Part shown: positions 8,148 through 16,582 of the stretch, in pieces
Numbering within the stretch: the first letter of the stretch is position 1
How the letters are laid out: the number at the start of each line of letters is the position of its first letter
NCBI GenBank assembly: GCA_902563505.1
Contig: CACEXK010000009.1
Span: 1-45,206 of the forward strand
Direction: 5' to 3'
Source: an uncultured Alphaproteobacteria bacterium
GTDB taxonomy: Bacteria; Pseudomonadota; Alphaproteobacteria; Methylaequorales; Methylaequoraceae
Length of the DNA: 45,206 nucleotides
Notes under the pieces: generated by a model
Seen by the model: the letters and a program-made list of their open reading frames with translations, nothing else
The model's database searches: none
Told to the model about the DNA's origin: nothing
Made by a program: the position numbers and the translations under genes

Positions 8148-9836
8148 ATGAATAAAAAAATTGAAATTACAAGTAATTTAAAAAGATTAAACAATCTTCC
8201 CGAATTATTGAACTATTGGGCAACAAAAAAACCTAACCAAAAATTCTTGTTTAAAAAAGATGGAAATAAGTGGTCAGGTTTTGGATTCAAACATATTCAA
8301 ACAAATGTTCGTAAAATTAAAAGTTTTTTTATAAAAAATGGTTTGGAGAAAAATGATAGAGTTTTTTTATTATCTGCAAATAGGATTGAATGGGTTGAAT
8401 TTGATTTGGCCATAATGTCCTTGGGAGCTATCACAGTTCCAAGCTTTGTAACAAATAACAATTCAGATAATGATTTTATTATAAAAGATTCTTCGCCCAA
8501 GTTCATAATTTTAGAAAATGAAAGAGTATTTAAACAAAATGAAGATATCTTAAAAAAATTAAAAAAAAGAATTATTATTATTGAAAAATCTGATAATTTT
8601 CTTGATTACAAAAAGATTTTATTGACATCTAAAGAAGATATAAGTCATACAAAAATTTACCCCAAAGATATTTCATCAATTATCTACACATCTGGGACAA
8701 CAGGAAATCCAAAAGGAGTCGTATTAACTCACAAATCAATAATCCACAATCTTCGTGCTGCAAAAGAACTTGTAAATGAATTCAATTTAGAAAAGGAGAG
8801 ATTTCTGTCATTTTTACCACTTTCCCATTCTTATGAAAGAATGGCAGGATTATATTTTCCAATGTCAATTGGAAGTGAAATTTATTTTTGTAGCTCGATG
8901 GAAAAATTATTAAAAGAAGTGAAGGAGGTAAAACCAACTATCTTTTCAGCAGTTCCAAGACTATACGAAAATATTTTCAAAAAAATTAAATCCCAAATTT
9001 CTAAATCAAATTTCTTAACATCATTTTTTTTAAAATCTGTTTTCAATTACACTAAAATTAATACTCAAAAAAAGGTTATTAATAATTTTATTGCTAAACT
9101 ATTCATTAATTTGATACTAAAAAAAAAATTGAATAATAATTTCGGTGGAAGAATTAAAGTTTTCATTTCTGGTGGTGCTGCCTTGAACCCTGAGATTGGT
9201 TATTTTTTTAATAGATTAGGACTTTTTTTACTTCAAGGTTATGGTCAAACTGAGGCATCACCATTAATAAGTTGTAATAGAAAAAATAGCAATGATCCAA
9301 AAACTGTTGGCCCCCCAGTAAGTGGAGTTCAAATCAAAATATCATTAGATAGAGAAATTTTAGTTAAAGGGGAAAATCTGATGTTTGGGTATTGGAATAA
9401 TTCATCTCTAACAAAAAAAACGATAAAAAATGGTTGGTTACATACCGGAGACCTTGGTGAAATTGATTGTAATGGTAGATTGATAATAACTGGAAGAAAA
9501 AAGGATCTGATTGTAACCTCAGGGGGAGACAATATTTCATCGCAAAGAATTGAGAATATGATATTAAGTTACAGCGAAATAAATCATGTAATTGTTTATG
9601 GTGATGGCAAACCGTTTCTTATCGCATTGATTTTTATGGATAAAAAAGAATCAAAAATTGTAAAAAAAATAATCAATCAAATTAATGAGAAGCTTAATAG
9701 TGTTGAAAAAATTAGAAAGTTTCTAATTTTTGAAAAAGAACTATCATATGAAAATGGCTTTATGACACAAACTCTTAAAATAAAAAAAGAAAAAGTTTTC
9801 GATTACTACAAAAATGAAATAAGCAAACTTTATTGA
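8148..9836 (+). CDS. Long-chain acyl-CoA synthetase (AMP-forming)
   Basis: About 562 residues of the ANL adenylate-forming superfamily. The P-loop-like IIYTSGTTGNPKGVVLTHKS (about residues 178-197), the GYGQTEASPLIS motif, the LHTGDLGEID hinge with its Asp, and the GRKKDLIVTSGGDNISSQ motif are intact. The catalytic Lys expected near the C-terminus is represented by TLKIKKEKV. The overall pattern fits FadD15/FAA1-like ligases that activate long-chain fatty acids with ATP and CoA. The ATG at 8148 gives MNKKIEITSNLKRL; an in-frame TTG 15 bases earlier has no support. The 3' end overlaps the convergent epimerase by 7 bases. Confidence 0.9.
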   Translation: MNKKIEITSNLKRLNNLPELLNYWATKKPNQKFLFKKDGNKWSGFGFKHIQTNVRKIKSFFIKNGLEKNDRVFLLSANRIEWVEFDLAIMSLGAITVPSFVTNNNSDNDFIIKDSSPKFIILENERVFKQNEDILKKLKKRIIIIEKSDNFLDYKKILLTSKEDISHTKIYPKDISSIIYTSGTTGNPKGVVLTHKSIIHNLRAAKELVNEFNLEKERFLSFLPLSHSYERMAGLYFPMSIGSEIYFCSSMEKLLKEVKEVKPTIFSAVPRLYENIFKKIKSQISKSNFLTSFFLKSVFNYTKINTQKKVINNFIAKLFINLILKKKLNNNFGGRIKVFISGGAALNPEIGYFFNRLGLFLLQGYGQTEASPLISCNRKNSNDPKTVGPPVSGVQIKISLDREILVKGENLMFGYWNNSSLTKKTIKNGWLHTGDLGEIDCNGRLIITGRKKDLIVTSGGDNISSQRIENMILSYSEINHVIVYGDGKPFLIALIFMDKKESKIVKKIINQINEKLNSVEKIRKFLIFEKELSYENGFMTQTLKIKKEKVFDYYKNEISKLY

Positions 9837-10789
9837 ATATTATAATATTCTTTATACCACTTAATGAATTTTGGTATTCCAACTTCAATTTTTGTTTTAG
9901 GGTTAAATTTAAGATCCTTTTTACTTTCTAAAATATCTGCAAAAGTTTTTGGGACATCTCCAGGTTGAATTTTTACAAGTTTTTTTTTAGCCTTTATTTT
10001 AAGATTTTCTTCTATAAGCTTTATGAAATCTTTAAGAATTTCGGGGTTACTATTGCCTAAGTTGTATATTTTGTGATTAAAATCTTTTTTTAACTTCACT
10101 GCCCCAAAAATTCCATTAACTATATCATCTATGTAAGTAAAGTCTCTTCTCATATCTCCAAAATTAAATACATCTATCTTTTTTTTTTCAATTATATTTT
10201 TTGTAAAAATAAAAGTAGCCATGTCTGGCCTTCCCCAGGGCCCATAGACAGTAAAAAATCTTAAACCAATACATTGTATATCAAATAAATGAGAGTAACA
10301 TTCAGCAACCAATTCTGAAGATTTCTTAGAAGCAGCATATAAAGATATAGGATTGTCAACTCTTTGTTTTGGAGAAAATGGCATTACTTTATTACCTCCA
10401 TAAACTGATGAGGAGCTTGCATAAATATATTTTTTAATTTTTAATTTTTTTGCAAGTTCTAACAAATTTACCTGTCCTAAAACATTTGAATTTATATATG
10501 AGTAAGGGTTTTTAAGAGAGTGTCGAACACCTGCTTGAGCAGCAAGATTAATGATTAAATCTATACTTTTATTCGAAAAAAGATTTATTAGATTCATATC
10601 TTCAATTTTTTTTTTAAAAAATGTAAAATTTGGAAATTTTTTAAGTTGAGAAAGTCTATCTTTTTTCAACTTCACATCATAGTAAGAATTAACATCATCA
10701 ATTCCAAAAACAATATTTTTTTTTTTTAAAAATAAAAGGCTTGTATGAAATCCAATAAATCCCGCAACACCAGTAATTAATATATTCAT
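9830..10789 (-). CDS. NAD-dependent sugar-nucleotide epimerase, UDP-glucuronate 4-epimerase type
   Basis: A 319-residue extended short-chain dehydrogenase. The N-terminal GVAGFIGFHTS is the NAD-binding GxxGxxG loop. The catalytic region has ASSSSVYGGN and the YAASKK motif, where Tyr and Lys are three residues apart. The RFFTVYGPWGRPDMA segment and overall length match the LpsL/CapI-like UDP-glucuronate 4-epimerases, which make UDP-galacturonate for lipopolysaccharide or capsule. A different UDP-sugar epimerase specificity cannot be excluded. It is the last gene of a minus-strand operon and starts immediately after the DUF1244 stop. Confidence 0.82.
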   Translation of the reverse strand: MNILITGVAGFIGFHTSLLFLKKKNIVFGIDDVNSYYDVKLKKDRLSQLKKFPNFTFFKKKIEDMNLINLFSNKSIDLIINLAAQAGVRHSLKNPYSYINSNVLGQVNLLELAKKLKIKKYIYASSSSVYGGNKVMPFSPKQRVDNPISLYAASKKSSELVAECYSHLFDIQCIGLRFFTVYGPWGRPDMATFIFTKNIIEKKKIDVFNFGDMRRDFTYIDDIVNGIFGAVKLKKDFNHKIYNLGNSNPEILKDFIKLIEENLKIKAKKKLVKIQPGDVPKTFADILESKKDLKFNPKTKIEVGIPKFIKWYKEYYNIQ

Positions 10790-11047
10790 TTAGTCAGCCG
10801 GCTTTTGATATTTTTTTTTCCACTCTGAGTAATCCATTCCGTATATCTCAGAACGAACCTTGTCATAATCTAAAATAATATTTTTTTTTTTTGCTTCCTC
10901 AACCATCCATTTTGATAAACAGTTTCTACAGAAACCAGCAAGATTCATTAAATCTATATTTTGTAAATCTGTATTCTTTTGAAGATGTTGAACTAAGCGC
11001 CGATATGTTGCAGCTTCAATACTTTCTTTATTTTTCTTATCAATCAT
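10790..11047 (-). CDS. DUF1244 family protein
   Basis: An 85-residue protein with the family signature AATYRRLVQHLQKNTDLQNI, then DLMNLAGFCRNCLSKWMVEE, and YGMDYSEWKKKYQ at the end. The paired cysteines in FCRNC are conserved in the family. Its function is not established. The ATG at 11047 is preferred over a TTG two codons earlier because it starts MIDKKNKES and overlaps the upstream gene by 8 bases (ATGATTGA). Its position between an N-formylglutamate amidohydrolase-like gene and an epimerase gives no clear functional clue. Confidence 0.85.
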   Translation of the reverse strand: MIDKKNKESIEAATYRRLVQHLQKNTDLQNIDLMNLAGFCRNCLSKWMVEEAKKKNIILDYDKVRSEIYGMDYSEWKKKYQKPAD

Positions 11048-11780
11048 AAGCAAATTCTCTTAAAACTTCAGATAATAGTTCAATGTATTTATTAATTCTT
11101 TTTCTATTACAAAGCAAATCGTTTCTTATTTCTATGGAAATATTATTTAAAAGTCCATCTTTAGAATGTCTGTCTAAAGTATAATTATAAAAAAAACCAG
11201 AATAAGGAAGATTACTTGCAAAAAAAATTCTTTTTTTTTGCAATTTTTTTTGAATTGATAATAACATTTTCATATTTCTATTCCACAGCAACCCAATTTC
11301 GATTCCTCTTTTTTGTTTTTGATAATTTTGGGTAAAACTATGAATAGAAACTAATGAAATTTCTTTGTAAATATTTTGTTTTTTTTTTACATAGTTACCT
11401 AAAGATTTGTGATACGGGTAATAATATTCAGTTAATCTTTTCTTTTTATCTTTTAAATTTAAATTTTTATTCCCTGGAACCCTTATTCCGCAGGAATCCT
11501 CCATAATGAGCTCAGATGAGAATTCACATCTATTAGGATCAATCAAAAGTCTAGAAAAATTTGAAAAAAAACAACTTTGATCTAATCTCTCAGCAATTCC
11601 GATACACAGTTCTTTTGCACCTATATCCCAAGAGATATGAGATTTAAAATCATCTTCAGATAAACCCAATTTTTTATAAGTTTTTGGCATATAATTGGAA
11701 GCATGATCACAAATAAAAACTATATGTTTTTTTTCTCTATTTTTTTTATCAAATTCCTTTATTGTAAATACATCATTCAT
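11040..11780 (-). CDS. N-formylglutamate amidohydrolase family protein
   Basis: A 246-residue member of the N-formylglutamate amidohydrolase (HutG-like) family. Landmarks are HIVFICDHASNYMPKTYKKL near the start with an Asp-His pair, HISWDIGAKELCIGIAERL, SRLLIDPNR, and a later VSIHSFTQ. The Asp/His residues would bind the metal. Classical members hydrolyse N-formyl-L-glutamate in histidine breakdown, but no other hut gene is nearby, so the natural substrate is uncertain. It heads a compact operon with DUF1244 and the epimerase. The gene is divergent from pyk with 55 bases between start codons. Confidence 0.8.
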   Translation of the reverse strand: MNDVFTIKEFDKKNREKKHIVFICDHASNYMPKTYKKLGLSEDDFKSHISWDIGAKELCIGIAERLDQSCFFSNFSRLLIDPNRCEFSSELIMEDSCGIRVPGNKNLNLKDKKKRLTEYYYPYHKSLGNYVKKKQNIYKEISLVSIHSFTQNYQKQKRGIEIGLLWNRNMKMLLSIQKKLQKKRIFFASNLPYSGFFYNYTLDRHSKDGLLNNISIEIRNDLLCNRKRINKYIELLSEVLREFAYD

Positions 11781-11813
11781 TAATTAAAAATATCAATTTT
11801 TCTTCAATTTAAC

Positions 11814-11819
11814 TATAAT
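11814..11819 (+). promoter_or_regulatory. Putative -10 element for pyk
   Basis: TATAAT lies 16 bases before the pyk ATG. No convincing -35 box is seen. Transcription would start near 11826, leaving a leader of about 10 bases with no Shine-Dalgarno sequence, so the message would be nearly leaderless. Confidence 0.35.
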
Positions 11820-11835
11820 AAGTTAAAATCCTAAT

Positions 11836-13251
11836 ATGCTAAGAAAAAGAAATACAAAAATTATTGCCACTTTGGGCCCCACATCTTCTTCACCAATAAA
11901 AATTCATTCACTTTTCCAAGCTGGAGCTGATATTTTTAGATTAAATTTTAGTCACGGCACTCATAATGATCACAAACGAAGAGTTTTTCATATAAGACAA
12001 TACGAAAAAAGATTAGGAAGACCAATTGCAATTTTAGGAGATCTTCAAGGACCAAAAATCAGGATCGGAACATTTAAAAATAACTCTGTAGTCCTGAGAA
12101 ATGGCCAAAAATTTATATTAGATTTAAACCCAAAACCTGGAGACGAAAAAAGAGTACTTTTACCTCATCCTGAAATTTTTAAATCTGTTAAAAAAAATAC
12201 CCAAATACTTATAGATGACGGGAAAATAATCCTGAACATAATAAACGCTAATTCCAGCTCAATAACCACTGAAATAATTAATGGTGGAAAAATTTCTAAT
12301 ATGAAAGGAGTAAATATACCTGAAACTTTTATTAAAATGTCCTCTCTTACCAAAAAAGATATTAAAGATTTAGAATTTTGTCTGGACCTTAGCCTTGATT
12401 ATGTTGCACTTTCATTTATTCAAAAAGCTAAAGATTTAACTGATTTAAAGAAATATATTGGAGATAAAACAGGAATAATGGCAAAGTTTGAGAAACCTTT
12501 GGCAATTAAAAGAATGGACGAAATTTTAAATTATTCTGATGCTGCAATGGTTGCAAGAGGTGATCTGGGCGTAGAAATGCCTCCAGAAGAAGTACCAATT
12601 ATTCAAAAGAGAATTGTTCAAGCGTGTCGCGACCACGGCAAACCAGTTGTAGTAGCCACTCAAATGCTGGATTCAATGGTTAATTCTCCTTCGCCAACTC
12701 GAGCTGAAGCTTCAGATGTTGCAACTGCAGTTTTCGATGCTGCTGATTGTCTTATGCTATCAGCAGAAACAGCATCAGGAAAGTTTCCAGTAGATTCTGT
12801 AAAAATTATGGATAGAATTATTAGAGGTGTTGAAAGTGATATTTCTTACAGGCAAATTCTGGAAAGTAAAAAAATCAAATTAGAAGAGACCACATCTGAT
12901 GCAATAAGTGCAGCGGCATCACAAGTTGTAAAAACAGTATTCGCAAAAGCTATTTTTACATACACTAGATCAGGAGCAACAGCGATTAGAGCAGCAAGAG
13001 AGAGACCAACTGTTCCAATAATAGGTTTGTCACCCGATAGAATGACGGCGCGACAATTAGCTTTGATCTGGGGGGTTCATACAATTCACGCACTAGAACC
13101 AAAAAGTTTTTCAGGAATGATCGAGAATGCTTGTGAGCTTGCGAAAAAAGAAGGTATTGTGAAAAAGGGTGACTATGTGGTAATTACTGCGGGTGCGCCA
13201 ATTGGTGTTTCGGGCTCTACAAATAATCTGAGAATTGCAAAGATAAGTTAA
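11836..13251 (+). CDS. pyk: Pyruvate kinase
   Basis: A 471-residue glycolytic enzyme that transfers phosphate from phosphoenolpyruvate to ADP. The N-terminal [20 protein letters not shown], the [12 protein letters not shown] substrate loop, [11 protein letters not shown], the active-site [17 protein letters not shown] with the catalytic Lys, [17 protein letters not shown], and [20 protein letters not shown] are all present. The C-terminal regulatory domain appears complete to [14 protein letters not shown]. It is monocistronic by position, divergent from the amidohydrolase operon, and its last 4 bases overlap the convergent rpmJ stop. Confidence 0.96.
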   Translation: MLRKRNTKIIATLGPTSSSPIKIHSLFQAGADIFRLNFSHGTHNDHKRRVFHIRQYEKRLGRPIAILGDLQGPKIRIGTFKNNSVVLRNGQKFILDLNPKPGDEKRVLLPHPEIFKSVKKNTQILIDDGKIILNIINANSSSITTEIINGGKISNMKGVNIPETFIKMSSLTKKDIKDLEFCLDLSLDYVALSFIQKAKDLTDLKKYIGDKTGIMAKFEKPLAIKRMDEILNYSDAAMVARGDLGVEMPPEEVPIIQKRIVQACRDHGKPVVVATQMLDSMVNSPSPTRAEASDVATAVFDAADCLMLSAETASGKFPVDSVKIMDRIIRGVESDISYRQILESKKIKLEETTSDAISAAASQVVKTVFAKAIFTYTRSGATAIRAARERPTVPIIGLSPDRMTARQLALIWGVHTIHALEPKSFSGMIENACELAKKEGIVKKGDYVVITAGAPIGVSGSTNNLRIAKIS

Positions 13252-13373
13252 CCTTGTCTTGCCTTAAACCTTGAGTCTGTTTTGTTGATCACATAGAGCC
13301 TTCCCTTTCGTTTAACAACTCTGCAGTCTCTGTGCCTTTGTTTTGCTGATTTAATTGATCTTAAAACTTTCAT
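13248..13373 (-). CDS. rpmJ: 50S ribosomal protein L36
   Basis: A 41-residue minus-strand reading frame from ATG (13371-13373) to TAA (13248-13250). The protein begins [20 protein letters not shown] and ends [13 protein letters not shown]. This is bL36 of the form that keeps one of the four zinc-ligand positions (the Cys in RDCRVV) and lacks the others, as is usual in Alphaproteobacteria. The stop overlaps the pyk stop region. The gene is divergent from dctQ, with 83 bases in between for both promoters. Confidence 0.93.
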   Translation of the reverse strand: MKVLRSIKSAKQRHRDCRVVKRKGRLYVINKTDSRFKARQG

Positions 13374-13456
13374 ACCAATAATTCAAAAATAATAATAAAT
13401 GAAACTAAATGATTCTAAAAATTTGTCAATCAAAGAAAATGTATTAAGATTATCTG

Positions 13457-13951
13457 ATGGAAAAAAAAAATAAAAAAAATATTTTTCTTAAAGTGAATGA
13501 ATTCTCTGGAAAACTTTCAAGTATTCTAGTTTTTTTATTGATTTTGTTAGTTAGTCTATCCGTTTTACTTAGGTATGTATTTTCAATAGGTTTTACTTGG
13601 TTACAAGATCTATATATCTGGGTGCATGCTTGTTTTATTCTTCTAGGAATAGGTTATACATTAAGTAAAGATGGTCATGTTAGAATAGATATCATTTACA
13701 GAAATCTGAATGAAAAAAGCAGAAAGATTGTTAATTTCTGTGGTGCATTGTTATTTGGATTACCAGTTTGCTACATTATCATTTTTGAGGGTTATGAATA
13801 TTTTTATAGATCTTTTCTTATTGGAGAAAATTCAAAAGAAACCGGGGGACTTGCTAATATATACATTCTGAAATTTTTTATTTTTTTAATGGGGATATTG
13901 TTACTTTGTGAGCTTATAAATAGAATTTACAACTTTTTAAAAAATGATTGA
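13457..13951 (+). CDS. dctQ: TRAP transporter small permease subunit (DctQ type)
   Basis: A 164-residue membrane protein with four predicted helices: LVFLLILLVSLSVLLRYVF, a WLQDLYIWVHACFILLGIGY segment, the NFCGALLFGLPVCYIIIF helix, and a final FFIFLMGILLLCELINRIY. The motif pattern, with LxRYVF then W-x-x-E/D-x-x-x-W, is that of the small TRAP membrane subunit. It pairs with DctM for sodium-coupled uptake of solutes delivered by a periplasmic binding protein. Its stop overlaps dctM by 8 bases (ATGATTGA). The ATG follows closely on a 24-codon reading frame that I do not consider a gene. Confidence 0.88.
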   Translation: MEKKNKKNIFLKVNEFSGKLSSILVFLLILLVSLSVLLRYVFSIGFTWLQDLYIWVHACFILLGIGYTLSKDGHVRIDIIYRNLNEKSRKIVNFCGALLFGLPVCYIIIFEGYEYFYRSFLIGENSKETGGLANIYILKFFIFLMGILLLCELINRIYNFLKND

Positions 13952-15326
13952 GATTGTTAGTCAGGAATTTTTTGCATTAATTTTATTTGTTTTTCTGGCA
14001 ATCTTTCTATTATCAGGTTACCCAGTAGCATTGACATTGTCTGGAACAGCTATAATTGTTGGTTTAATCGGTTACTTACTTGATATATTTCCCTTAGTGC
14101 TATTAAGTGTTCTTCCAAATAGAATTTTTGGAATTCTAACCAATGAGACTCTAATAGCCGTCCCTTTATTTATTTTTATGGGGGTAATGCTAGAAAAATC
14201 AGGTATTGCCAATCAATTACTTGAGAATATGAGTAGAATATGGGGTGAAAAAAGAGGTGGATTAGTTTATTCAATTTTGATTGTTGGGGTCTTAATGGCA
14301 GCATCTACAGGTATTGTTGGAGCTACAGTTGTAACAATGGGCATACTATCACTGCCTCTAATGATAAAATGGAAATACAATAAAAAAATTTCTACTGGGA
14401 TAATTTGTGCAAGTGGAACTTTGGGTCAAATTATCCCACCATCGATAGTTTTAGTATTACTTGCAGATATTTTTCAGGGGGCAAACGAGCAAGCTTCAGC
14501 AATTTCTGGTGATCTAGCACCCGATCCTGTTAGTAGTGTTGATTTATTTGCTGGAGCAATATTTCCGGGTTTATTTTTAGTTGGGCTTTATGCCCTATGG
14601 ATATTCATTTGTTCAAAAATCAATCCTGATGTATTTCCGATAAATAAAGAAATTAAAAAATCTAATGTCAATTTTTTGGAAATTTTGTCTGTAATAATGC
14701 CACCAATAATTTTAATAATTATTGTTCTGGGCTCAATACTTTTTGGAATTGCAACTCCCACAGAATCAGCATCACTTGGGGCGCTCGGTTCTATTATTAT
14801 TTCTTTAAAAAAAAAAAAAATTGATTTTAAAATAATAGAAGATGTTTGTAACGAAACTTTAAAAATATCATCAATGGTATTTTTTATTCTAATAGGAGCT
14901 TCATTATTTTCTCTTGTATTTAGAGGATTTGGAGGGGATTTAATAGTAGAAAGTTTTATTTCTGCTTTGCCTGGTGGCGCAGTAAGTTCATTTATTGTAA
15001 TAATGATTATTATTTTCTTTTTAGGATTCTTTTTAGATTTTTTTCAAATAGTTTTTGTAATAGTTCCCATTGTTGGTCCATCATTAATTGCTTTAGGTTA
15101 CGATCCCACATGGTTAGCATTAATGTTTGCAATCAATTTGCAGACAAGTTTTTTAACTCCACCATTCGGGTTTGCATTGTTTTATCTTCGCGGAGTATCA
15201 CCTAAAGAAATAAAAACTTCAGATATTTATCAAGGTGTAATACCATTTATTTTTTTGCAAATAATATTGCTTGTAATTTTATTTAAATTTCCTTCTATAA
15301 TTACTTGGTTACCAAGTAAACTTTAA
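13944..15326 (+). CDS. dctM: TRAP transporter large permease subunit (DctM type)
   Basis: A 460-residue, strongly hydrophobic protein of the DctM family, the transport channel of the TRAP system. Readable landmarks are LLSGYPVALTLSGTAIIVGL, the AVPLFIFMGVMLEKSGIANQ block, AASTGIVGATVVTMGILSLPLM, SGTLGQIIPPSIVLVLLADI, ATPTESASLGALG and LTPPFGFALFYLRGV. A cytoplasmic loop SLKKKKIDFK is encoded by a run of 14 A residues. It ends 4 bases inside the convergent binding-protein gene. Confidence 0.93.
   Translation: MIEIVSQEFFALILFVFLAIFLLSGYPVALTLSGTAIIVGLIGYLLDIFPLVLLSVLPNRIFGILTNETLIAVPLFIFMGVMLEKSGIANQLLENMSRIWGEKRGGLVYSILIVGVLMAASTGIVGATVVTMGILSLPLMIKWKYNKKISTGIICASGTLGQIIPPSIVLVLLADIFQGANEQASAISGDLAPDPVSSVDLFAGAIFPGLFLVGLYALWIFICSKINPDVFPINKEIKKSNVNFLEILSVIMPPIILIIIVLGSILFGIATPTESASLGALGSIIISLKKKKIDFKIIEDVCNETLKISSMVFFILIGASLFSLVFRGFGGDLIVESFISALPGGAVSSFIVIMIIIFFLGFFLDFFQIVFVIVPIVGPSLIALGYDPTWLALMFAINLQTSFLTPPFGFALFYLRGVSPKEIKTSDIYQGVIPFIFLQIILLVILFKFPSIITWLPSKL
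14807..14820 (+). repeat. 14-base poly-A tract within dctM
   Basis: Fourteen consecutive A residues encode the lysines of a predicted cytoplasmic loop. Runs of this length are prone to replication or transcriptional slippage, and a one-base change would truncate the permease. Confidence 0.9.
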
Positions 15327-16417
15327 TCAGCAAGTATTCTGGCATTTAAATAATCTGCTTCAGAATAGTGTGACCAAAAAATGGCTAACTTTCTGAAAGA
15401 AATAATATTATCAAAAATTTTCTTAGCCATTTCATCTTTTGATGCAATTTGTGAAACCACTTCATCAGACCTTCTTTTCAAAAGTTTTAATGTTAGATCA
15501 TCATACCTAATGAAAGAAACTTTATATTCCTCTCTAAGTTTTTTAACAGCATGACAGTTACGAGCAAAAAACTCAGAAGCAATATAGCTATTAGATTTTG
15601 CACAACTTATTTCAACTAACCTTTGAAGCCCCTTACTTAATTTTTCCCATGCTTTGAAATTGATGAATGCCTCCAAACATGTTCCTGGTTCATGCCAACC
15701 AGGATAATAATAAAAATCACAAACTTTATGAAGACCTTTTCCTAAATCAGCAGCAGGACCTATCCATTCCGTGCCATCTATTGTTCCTGAAGTGATGGCT
15801 GGTACTACATCAGGGCCCGGCAATAAAACGACATTAGTACCGTAGCTTTTCAAAACCTCGCCTCCCAACCCAGGCATTCTGAACTTTAGGCCTTTGAAGT
15901 CATTTACTTCTCTGATAGATTTGTTAAACCATCCACCCATTTGATTTCCTGTATTACCCGCAGGAAAAAATTTCAAATTCAATCCATTATAAACCTCATC
16001 AGCCAAGCGCATCCCATCTCCATGATAGAACCATGCACCCATTTCTTGTTGGTTAAATCCAAATGGTATCCCGGAAAGAAAAGAAATTGCTGGTGATTTT
16101 CCAGCCCAATAATAAGGTGAGCCAAATCCCATCTGACAAGTTCCACTTTGAACAACATCAAAAGACTCAAATGCACTGACAAGTTCATTCGCATGAAAAA
16201 GCTTTATATTTAATTCTCCATCAGAAATTCTGGTGATTTCTTGGCATAATTTTGAGAATGCTCTTCCAAGAATTCCAGCCTTATCAAATGCAGAAACAGC
16301 AACCCAGGTATGTTTTTTTTTTGCACTTATAACATTTGGGAAAAAAAAACTAGAAGCAGCAATACCGCCCAACATTGCTTTCTTTATTGACTTATCAAAA
16401 AATTTCCTTCTTTTCAT
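15323..16417 (-). CDS. TRAP transporter solute-binding protein, TakP-like (2-oxo acid type)
   Basis: A 364-residue periplasmic binding protein. The start MKRRKFFDKSIKKAMLGGIA has a twin-arginine-like signal followed by a hydrophobic stretch ending near VISA. The mature part shares with the Rhodobacter TakP family the blocks GNTGNQMGGWF, FKGLKFRMPGLGGEVLKSYG, SGTIDGTEWIGPAADLGKGL and FYYYPGWHEPGT. TakP binds 2-oxo acids such as pyruvate; the ligand here is inferred. The ATG at 16417, preceded by GGAAGAAAGA, is better than a TTG at 16432 that nearly touches the tRNA. Unusually it lies convergent to dctQM, 17 bases downstream of tRNA-Val. Confidence 0.88.
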   Translation of the reverse strand: MKRRKFFDKSIKKAMLGGIAASSFFFPNVISAKKKHTWVAVSAFDKAGILGRAFSKLCQEITRISDGELNIKLFHANELVSAFESFDVVQSGTCQMGFGSPYYWAGKSPAISFLSGIPFGFNQQEMGAWFYHGDGMRLADEVYNGLNLKFFPAGNTGNQMGGWFNKSIREVNDFKGLKFRMPGLGGEVLKSYGTNVVLLPGPDVVPAITSGTIDGTEWIGPAADLGKGLHKVCDFYYYPGWHEPGTCLEAFINFKAWEKLSKGLQRLVEISCAKSNSYIASEFFARNCHAVKKLREEYKVSFIRYDDLTLKLLKRRSDEVVSQIASKDEMAKKIFDNIISFRKLAIFWSHYSEADYLNARILAD

Positions 16418-16434
16418 ATATCTTTCTTCCAAAA

Positions 16435-16510
16435 TGGTGGGCGGAACAGGGATCGAACCTGCGACCTATTGCGTGTCGAGCAATTGCTCTCCCAGCTGAG
16501 CTATCCGCCC
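16435..16510 (-). tRNA. tRNA-Val (anticodon GAC), CCA encoded
   Basis: A complete 76-base cloverleaf: acceptor GGGCGGA pairs with TCCGCCC, the D-arm is GCTC-AGCTGGGA-GAGC, the anticodon stem is ATTGC/GCAAT, and the T-arm is GCAGG-TTCGATC-CCTGT, ending ACCA. The seven-base anticodon loop reads TCGACAC, giving GAC at 34-36 for valine. Position 33, almost always T, is C here. The gene immediately precedes the TRAP binding-protein gene on the same strand, so the two may be processed from one transcript. Confidence 0.9.
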
Positions 16511-16555
16511 GAATCAATGAATATACAATTAAAATTTATCTTCAACAATAAGAAA

Positions 16556-16571
16556 TGGCATATAAATTGCT
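16556..16571 (+). promoter_or_regulatory. Sigma-54 promoter for the flgG-like gene
   Basis: TGGCATATAAATTGCT matches the sigma-54 consensus TGGCAYR-N4-TTGCW, with exactly 10 bases between GG and GC. Counting the C of TTGC as -12 puts transcription start at about 16582, one base before the ATG at 16583, so the message should be leaderless or nearly so. Confidence 0.8.
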
Positions 16572-16582
16572 GAAACATCATT

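Noticed and set aside
13399-13473. Possible 24-codon leader peptide before dctQ
   Set aside because: No Shine-Dalgarno, no regulatory residue pattern and no attenuator hairpin; it overlaps dctQ by chance in AT-rich DNA.
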